Source of the DNA: Flavobacteriales bacterium UBA1959
GTDB lineage: Bacteria; Bacteroidota; Bacteroidia; Flavobacteriales_D; Sanyastnellaceae
Reading direction: 5' to 3'
Assembly: GCA_002336085.1 (NCBI GenBank)
Contig: DDEH01000026.1
Span: 15,797-27,536 of the forward strand
DNA length: 11,740 nucleotides
Shown piece after piece: positions 7,624-11,740 of this stretch; within the stretch, counting starts at the first letter, position 1; the number at the start of each line of letters is the position of its first letter. A program made the translations under genes and the position numbers. The notes beneath the pieces are model-generated. The model did not search any database, was not told where the DNA came from, and saw nothing but the letters and a program-made list of their open reading frames with translations.

Positions 7624-7722
7624 GGTTCTACCCTTCAGCAGTGAGACACATGATCGGCTGCAATTCCTTATTGGACAGGGCTTTAGCGTCTGAATTCGAT
7701 GGTTTTATTCACGCTGACGCGT
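7624..7722. other. Intergenic spacer between convergent genes
   Basis: This 99-nt gap separates the stop of the small membrane-protein gene from the stop of the convergent peptidase gene. I looked for an intrinsic terminator on both strands. The best inverted repeat is a 4-bp ACGC/GCGT stem near 7711-7722 without a T-run, which is too weak to call. Nothing else stands out. Confidence 0.5.
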
Positions 7723-9864
7723 TCATCGCACCAAATCCATCTCTTGAACCAGGTGACCCGCTCCCGCATAGACATCAGTGATCCACAGCACATAACGAAT
7801 ATCCACCATTATGTTTCTGCACCTCGACTCATCAAAAAGAATATCACTCATGGTGGACTCCCAAGATCGATCGAAATTGATTCCAACGAGGTAGCCATTG
7901 CCATCAATAGCAGGAGATCCTGAATTTCCTCCGGTCGTATGATTCGAGCCGGTGAAGCATATTGGCAAACTCCCCGATTCATCGGCGTAATCCCCCCAAT
8001 CTTCCGCTCTCAGGGCTTCGACCAAATCAATAGGCAGATCAAAATCCGAATCGCCCGGGACGTATTTCTGCAAAATTCCTTTTGCAGTTGTGAACGGCCG
8101 ATACTCCATCCCATCGTATGGAGACGAACCCTCTACCTTTCCATACGTCAGACGCATGGTGCTATTGGCATCTGGAAAAAATGCACGTTCGGGAAACAAA
8201 CTGCGCAGTGCAGAGGTGTAAACTCCCGTAAGCGAATCTAGGGACATGGTGTGTTTGCGGTAACCAGCCGCGACTTCGTTGAAATACACATCTCGCATCG
8301 ATTGAATGAGAACATAAGCGGGATCTTTTGCAAGCTTTGAAAAAGCCTTCTTATTGCTCTTATCTAACATACTCAAGACACTTTGCTCATCGGCAAATAC
8401 ACTTTTCTCAAACAACTGCTCCGCCCACTTCTGTGGATCATGTATATTCTGAAGTATTTCTGGAATGAACTTAGGCTCCATGTGTGCGGAATACGGGGCA
8501 ATCAGTGAAGCCAAAATATCCTCGTCCACACGGGCTTCGTATTGCCGAAAATGATCTGCAGTGCCGGACTGCAAATCTGCTATCACGCCCTCAAGCTCTC
8601 CTGCGTCTTCCAACTTTTCCCATGATTCAATCAAGGAGGAAAAAGATTGAGCAAAACTCAAAATATCTGGCCCGTAATACACCCATTCGATAAACATGCT
8701 GCGGGCCATCTTAAACGGAAACAAAGCCGAATTCTCTGCTTGCATGGCTGAAATCACTCGCATCCATTGGGGATTCGATTCAGCCGCTGCGCGTGCCATA
8801 AACTCCATCTCTAAGTCCCGCTTATTTCCAACAGCGTCCAATTCCATCAGACCTTTGTTCTGACCGATCCACTTTTTCCACGCGTTTGCAATGGAACTCT
8901 GCTTATCTGCGTATGCAATTCGAAGTTCAGCCGATTCTGCACGCGCTGCATTGATTACAGCGAGTGAAGCTTCGCGCATGTCTATTCGAGCGGGATTCAA
9001 CTTCTCGACGACACGAGACACAGCATCGCTCGTCAGGTACTGCTCCGTGCGACCAGGAAAACCAAAAACCATGGTGAAATCACCTTCTTGAATGCCACCG
9101 ACATTTACCGGTAAATGATGCCCCGGGCGGAACGGCACATTGTCAGCTTTATAATCCGCAGGTTGATTATCCGAATTTGCATAAATCCTAAACATGCTAA
9201 AATCGCCGGTATGGCGGGGCCAAACCCAGTTATCCGTATCTCCACCAAATTTGCCCACCGCTGAAGGTGGAGCCCCTACCAATCGCACATCGTTGTATGT
9301 AATGGTCGTTATCAAATAATAGCTATTCCCAAAATCAAACGCAACGACCTTTCCTTCCAGCCCTGATCCGTCGGTGGCAGTCTGAATCAACTCCTCTTTG
9401 GTTTGCGCTGGATCAGCGGAAGCCGCAACCGCTTTCGTAACATCTTCAATGCGATGAATGAAGCGGGCGAATAAATCTGGATTCACCAATTCATCATCAC
9501 GAGTCATCGCCCAAAACCCATCTTTTAGATAATCATTTTCCACAGTGCTGTGGTACGCAATTTGACCAAATCCACAATGGTGATTCGTCAGCAAAAGGCC
9601 TTCACTACTAATCATCTCAGCCGTGCAGCCCCCATTAAAATGGACAACAGCATCCTTCAAGGAGCCTTCATTGATGCTATAAATATCCTCGGCAGAAAGA
9701 TGCATTCCCATTGCCTGCATGTCGCCTTCAACAGCATTGAGCAAAGTGGGAATCCACATTCCCTCCTTGGCATGCAAGCCAAAGCATACGGCCAAAGCTA
9801 AAGCGAGTCCTTGTAATTTCTTGAAGAAGCAAAGTACTTCGCCTTGAATCTGAATAGTATCCAT
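7723..9864 (-). CDS. S46 family dipeptidyl-peptidase, DPP11-like (Asp/Glu preference predicted)
   Basis: An exported serine exopeptidase of the S46 family (DPP7/DPP11), which removes dipeptides from peptide N-termini, normally in the periplasm of peptide-fermenting or peptide-scavenging Bacteroidota. With the ATG at 9864 it has 713 residues, the usual S46 length. A signal peptide (KKLQGLALALAVCFGLHA) spans about 15-32, after a somewhat long polar N-terminus. Chymotrypsin-like catalytic blocks are present: TNHHCGFG at 93-100 with His96, FGGDTDNWVWPRHTGDF at 206-222 in the region of the catalytic Asp, and GGNSGSP at 645-651 with nucleophile Ser648. Arg666, 18 residues after that serine in NFDRSWE, sits where DPP11 has its specificity Arg673 and DPP7 has Gly, so acidic P1 residues are the predicted preference. 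A longer in-frame ATG at 9924 is rejected because the likely -33 box lies at that position. Confidence 0.92.
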   Translation of the reverse strand: MDTIQIQGEVLCFFKKLQGLALALAVCFGLHAKEGMWIPTLLNAVEGDMQAMGMHLSAEDIYSINEGSLKDAVVHFNGGCTAEMISSEGLLLTNHHCGFGQIAYHSTVENDYLKDGFWAMTRDDELVNPDLFARFIHRIEDVTKAVAASADPAQTKEELIQTATDGSGLEGKVVAFDFGNSYYLITTITYNDVRLVGAPPSAVGKFGGDTDNWVWPRHTGDFSMFRIYANSDNQPADYKADNVPFRPGHHLPVNVGGIQEGDFTMVFGFPGRTEQYLTSDAVSRVVEKLNPARIDMREASLAVINAARAESAELRIAYADKQSSIANAWKKWIGQNKGLMELDAVGNKRDLEMEFMARAAAESNPQWMRVISAMQAENSALFPFKMARSMFIEWVYYGPDILSFAQSFSSLIESWEKLEDAGELEGVIADLQSGTADHFRQYEARVDEDILASLIAPYSAHMEPKFIPEILQNIHDPQKWAEQLFEKSVFADEQSVLSMLDKSNKKAFSKLAKDPAYVLIQSMRDVYFNEVAAGYRKHTMSLDSLTGVYTSALRSLFPERAFFPDANSTMRLTYGKVEGSSPYDGMEYRPFTTAKGILQKYVPGDSDFDLPIDLVEALRAEDWGDYADESGSLPICFTGSNHTTGGNSGSPAIDGNGYLVGINFDRSWESTMSDILFDESRCRNIMVDIRYVLWITDVYAGAGHLVQEMDLVR

Positions 9865-9892
9865 TTCTGTTGAATCAAAAAGATGTGGATGC

Positions 9893-9925
9893 CGAATATA
9901 GTTCCCCACAAATTGAGTGCCCAAA
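9893..9925 (-). promoter_or_regulatory. Candidate promoter of the S46 peptidase gene
   Basis: On the minus strand, TTTG (9925-9922), a 21-nt spacer and TATATTCG (9900-9893) match the Bacteroidota -33/-7 pattern, with one mismatch in the -7 box. Transcription would begin near 9886, about 21 nt before the ATG at 9864. This is the main reason for choosing that start over the ATG at 9924. Confidence 0.5.
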
Positions 9926-9945
9926 GCTCGGCAGTGTTAGTTTTA
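9913..9945 (+). promoter_or_regulatory. Weak candidate promoter of the threonine aldolase gene
   Basis: TTG at 9913-9915 and TAGTTTTA at 9938-9945 (7 of 8 to TAnnTTTG) are 22 nt apart, about 30 nt upstream of the ATG at 9977. It would overlap the -33 region of the divergent peptidase promoter, so the two could interfere. The match is loose and other placements are possible. Confidence 0.25.
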
Positions 9946-9976
9946 CAACGTTCACTCATATTGAACTCTTCGCACC

Positions 9977-11029
9977 ATGAACGACCAGATAATTGATTTG
10001 CGCTCTGATACCATTACACGGCCAACCCCAGAAATGCTCCAAGCGATGCACGGCGCCAAAACAGGCGACGATGTATTTGCTGAGGATCCGATAACGGTAG
10101 AACTGCAAGAACGTTGCGCGGCCCTATTTGGTCACGAAGCTGCGTTGTATTGCCCTTCTGGAACCATGACAAATCAGATCGCAATCAATGTTCATGTGCG
10201 GCCGGGAGATGAGGTCATTTGCGACCGCAAATCTCATATATACAATTACGAAGGCGGAGGCATTGCTAGGAACTCTGGTGCGTCTGTGCGACTCCTTGAA
10301 GGGAACAATGGTCGATTTATATGGTCAGATGTTGAAAAGGAAATCAATCCCAGCGACAGTCATTATTCGCGTTCGTCCCTCGTCTCAGTGGAAGATACAT
10401 GCAATCGCGGCGGTGGATCTGTTTGGAACATGGATGATCTGCGGGGCATTCAAGCGGGTTGCGCACGCTCAAACCTTCCATTGCACTTAGACGGCGCGAG
10501 AGTTTGGAATGCCGTCATTGCGCGAAATGAAAATAAAGTACCCAGTGAAGAAGTTTGGAGGAACTATGGCCAGACGTTTGACTCCATTTCAATCTGCTTT
10601 TCCAAAGGTTTGGGTGCGCCGGTTGGTTCTGTATTGATCGGCAATCGAGATTTCATTGCTGAAGCGCATCGCACACGAAAAGTCCTCGGCGGTGGAATGC
10701 GGCAAATTGGTGGACTCGCTGCAGCTTGCATGCATGCGCTAGATTGCGAATTGCCCCGAATGAATCAGGATCATTTTCACGCGCAAGCTCTAGCAAAATC
10801 GCTGGAGGAGGTAAACTGCGTGGAATCTATAGAACCTGTAGAAACGAACATTGTGATATTCAGTCTGAAGTCAAACGTTTCGCCCGACCGATTTGTAAAA
10901 TGGGCGGAAAAGCAGGGGATTTCATGCTTCCCTTTTGGTGGACAAAAAGTTCGATTCGTCACACACCGTGACGTATCTCAAGAGCATATTGAACGCGCGT
11001 GCAAGATTTTGGGTCAGGCAGAACTTTGA
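9977..11029 (+). CDS. ltaE: Low-specificity L-threonine aldolase
   Basis: A cytosolic fold-type I PLP enzyme that cleaves L-threonine or L-allo-threonine to glycine and acetaldehyde, a route to glycine and to threonine breakdown. The 350-residue length is typical of the family. Family motifs are visible in order: IDLRSDTITRPTPEM at 6-20, GDDVFAEDP at 30-38, SGTMTNQ at 61-67, SHIYNYEGGG at 86-95 with His87 at the PLP-stacking position, LHLDGARVWNA at 169-179 with Asp172 contacting the PLP pyridine, FSKGLGAPVGS at 208-218 with Lys210 as the PLP Schiff-base lysine, and LGGGMRQIG at 237-245. The first ATG is used because the IDLRSDT block starts at once after it. The gene is divergent from the S46 peptidase and convergent with the next gene. 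It is complete and looks active. The symbol follows E. coli ltaE (yeast GLY1). Confidence 0.95.
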   Translation: MNDQIIDLRSDTITRPTPEMLQAMHGAKTGDDVFAEDPITVELQERCAALFGHEAALYCPSGTMTNQIAINVHVRPGDEVICDRKSHIYNYEGGGIARNSGASVRLLEGNNGRFIWSDVEKEINPSDSHYSRSSLVSVEDTCNRGGGSVWNMDDLRGIQAGCARSNLPLHLDGARVWNAVIARNENKVPSEEVWRNYGQTFDSISICFSKGLGAPVGSVLIGNRDFIAEAHRTRKVLGGGMRQIGGLAAACMHALDCELPRMNQDHFHAQALAKSLEEVNCVESIEPVETNIVIFSLKSNVSPDRFVKWAEKQGISCFPFGGQKVRFVTHRDVSQEHIERACKILGQAEL

Positions 11030-11041
11030 TTCTCGACTAAA

Positions 11042-11740
11042 TCACTGCGTCACATTCAGTGCGTAAACGAGTGTTCTCTCTTCGTCTTGGAACTGAATCG
11101 TGTAGCGACCCAACGGCCAAGAACTGACATCGAAAACAGGCTCACCTGCCCCATGCCACTGGCGTTGGGCAACCCGCCTTCCAGTTGCATCAAAGGCACA
11201 AGCATTCCAACCATTGCTTCCGCATTCAATGTTCATGAAAACCGCATCTGAAGATGGATTGGGGTAGATCAACCGCTCAGCCAAACCCAACTCACCAAGG
11301 CCTAAAGAGCAATCATATACCGTCAAAAATATAACGTCTGTCAATGAGCATCCCGTTTCAGTCGCTCCGAATAGCACGAGGCTATATGTCCCCGGTGCAA
11401 AGTCCCCTGGTGCAACGTAAAAAAATTGATTCGTTGAGCCATCATGCCATTCGTATGAATAGCCAGGGGGTCCATAAACAAACAGTGGCTCGTCTTGGCA
11501 AATAATGGTATCATTTCCTATGAAAAAATCAGAAGCCTCCACCTCAGGGATGTAAGCTGTGACAGAATTCACACAGCCATTGGCATCACTCAACGCCAGC
11601 TGGTAAGTACCTGGGAGCAAACCATAAAGGTTTTGCTCCTCGGATTGGAATTCATTTGCGCCCGTCCAGGCAAAATCATAGTCTCCGTTAGCTCCACTTA
11701 CAGTAATTTCAACTGAGCCATCCGCGGACCCTGCGCAAGA
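11042..11740 (-). CDS. C-terminal part of a secreted SprB-repeat protein with T9SS type A sorting domain (5' end cut off by window edge)
   Basis: The frame is open from base 11740 to a TGA at 11044-11042, giving 232 residues of the C-terminus; the start lies beyond the window. The first 60 residues fit a SprB-type repeat (SCAGSADGSVEITVSG, WTGAN, then LLPGTYQLALSDANGC), a beta-sandwich repeat found in adhesive surface proteins of gliding Bacteroidota. A second beta domain follows (GYSYEWHDGS, APGTYSLVLFG). The end is a T9SS type A sorting domain starting at about residue 158 with IYPNPSSDAVF and including DATGRRV and PLGRYTIQF, which directs export through type IX secretion and anchoring at the surface. 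The full protein is probably much larger, with more repeats to the right. Its stop is 12 nt from that of the convergent aldolase gene. Confidence 0.85.
   Translation of the reverse strand, partial: SCAGSADGSVEITVSGANGDYDFAWTGANEFQSEEQNLYGLLPGTYQLALSDANGCVNSVTAYIPEVEASDFFIGNDTIICQDEPLFVYGPPGYSYEWHDGSTNQFFYVAPGDFAPGTYSLVLFGATETGCSLTDVIFLTVYDCSLGLGELGLAERLIYPNPSSDAVFMNIECGSNGWNACAFDATGRRVAQRQWHGAGEPVFDVSSWPLGRYTIQFQDEERTLVYALNVTQ

Noticed and set aside
7711..7722. Possible terminator hairpin (ACGC/GCGT) just after the S46 stop
   Set aside because: The stem is only four base pairs and there is no T-run on either strand.
7650..7780. Short plus-strand frame starting at the ATG at 7650
   Set aside because: Most of it runs antisense into the conserved C-terminus of the S46 peptidase and it has no promoter or hydrophobic pattern to support it.
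9865..9924. Upstream ATG at 9924 as the start of the S46 peptidase
   Set aside because: It coincides with the likely -33 promoter box and puts 20 extra polar residues ahead of an already long signal-peptide n-region.
11618..11620. TTG at 11620 as the start of the rightmost minus-strand gene
   Set aside because: The frame stays open to the window edge with continuous SprB-repeat sequence, so this codon is an internal leucine and the gene is simply truncated by the window.

Overview
The window looks like chromosomal DNA from a free-living, probably marine, member of the Bacteroidota (Flavobacteriales-like). Three secreted proteins carry type IX secretion (T9SS) sorting domains, one of type B (gliding-motility-associated) and two of type A. 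There is an S46 dipeptidyl-peptidase and a SprB-type repeat protein. Upstream regions show the Bacteroidota promoter pattern (-33 TTG/TTTG, -7 TAnnTTTG) and little Shine-Dalgarno signal. I see no tRNA, rRNA, CRISPR array, insertion sequence or sign of recent transfer.

Left two thirds (1-7383, minus strand). Four genes run in the same direction with gaps of only 13, 3 and 9 nt, so they look like one transcription unit that leaves the window at the left edge. In transcription order they are: (1) a 977-residue secreted multidomain protein whose core is a lysyl-oxidase domain with the copper histidines and both cofactor-forming residues present; (2) a secreted 1014-residue protein with lamin-tail, chitobiase-C-terminal-like, CotH-kinase and bacterial-repeat domains; (3) a cytosolic sulfotransferase-like P-loop protein of 237 residues; (4) a class IV PLP aminotransferase, cut off by the window edge. 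Genes 3 and 4 match, in order and in sequence, the two halves of a single fused plant protein annotated as branched-chain-amino-acid aminotransferase-like. Genes 1 and 2 pair an extracellular lysine-oxidising enzyme with a probable extracellular protein kinase. A surface-protein modification function is an inference.

Middle (7384-7722). A promoter-bearing intergenic region separates this operon from a small plus-strand gene at 7501-7623. It encodes a 40-residue single-pass membrane protein directly behind a textbook promoter, with almost no leader. It is followed by a 99-nt gap.

Right third (7723-11740). An S46 dipeptidyl-peptidase (minus strand, DPP11-like by its specificity Arg) is divergent from an L-threonine aldolase gene (plus strand). 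The aldolase gene converges, with 12 nt between stops, on the C-terminal part of a T9SS-exported SprB-repeat protein (minus strand) that leaves the window at the right edge.
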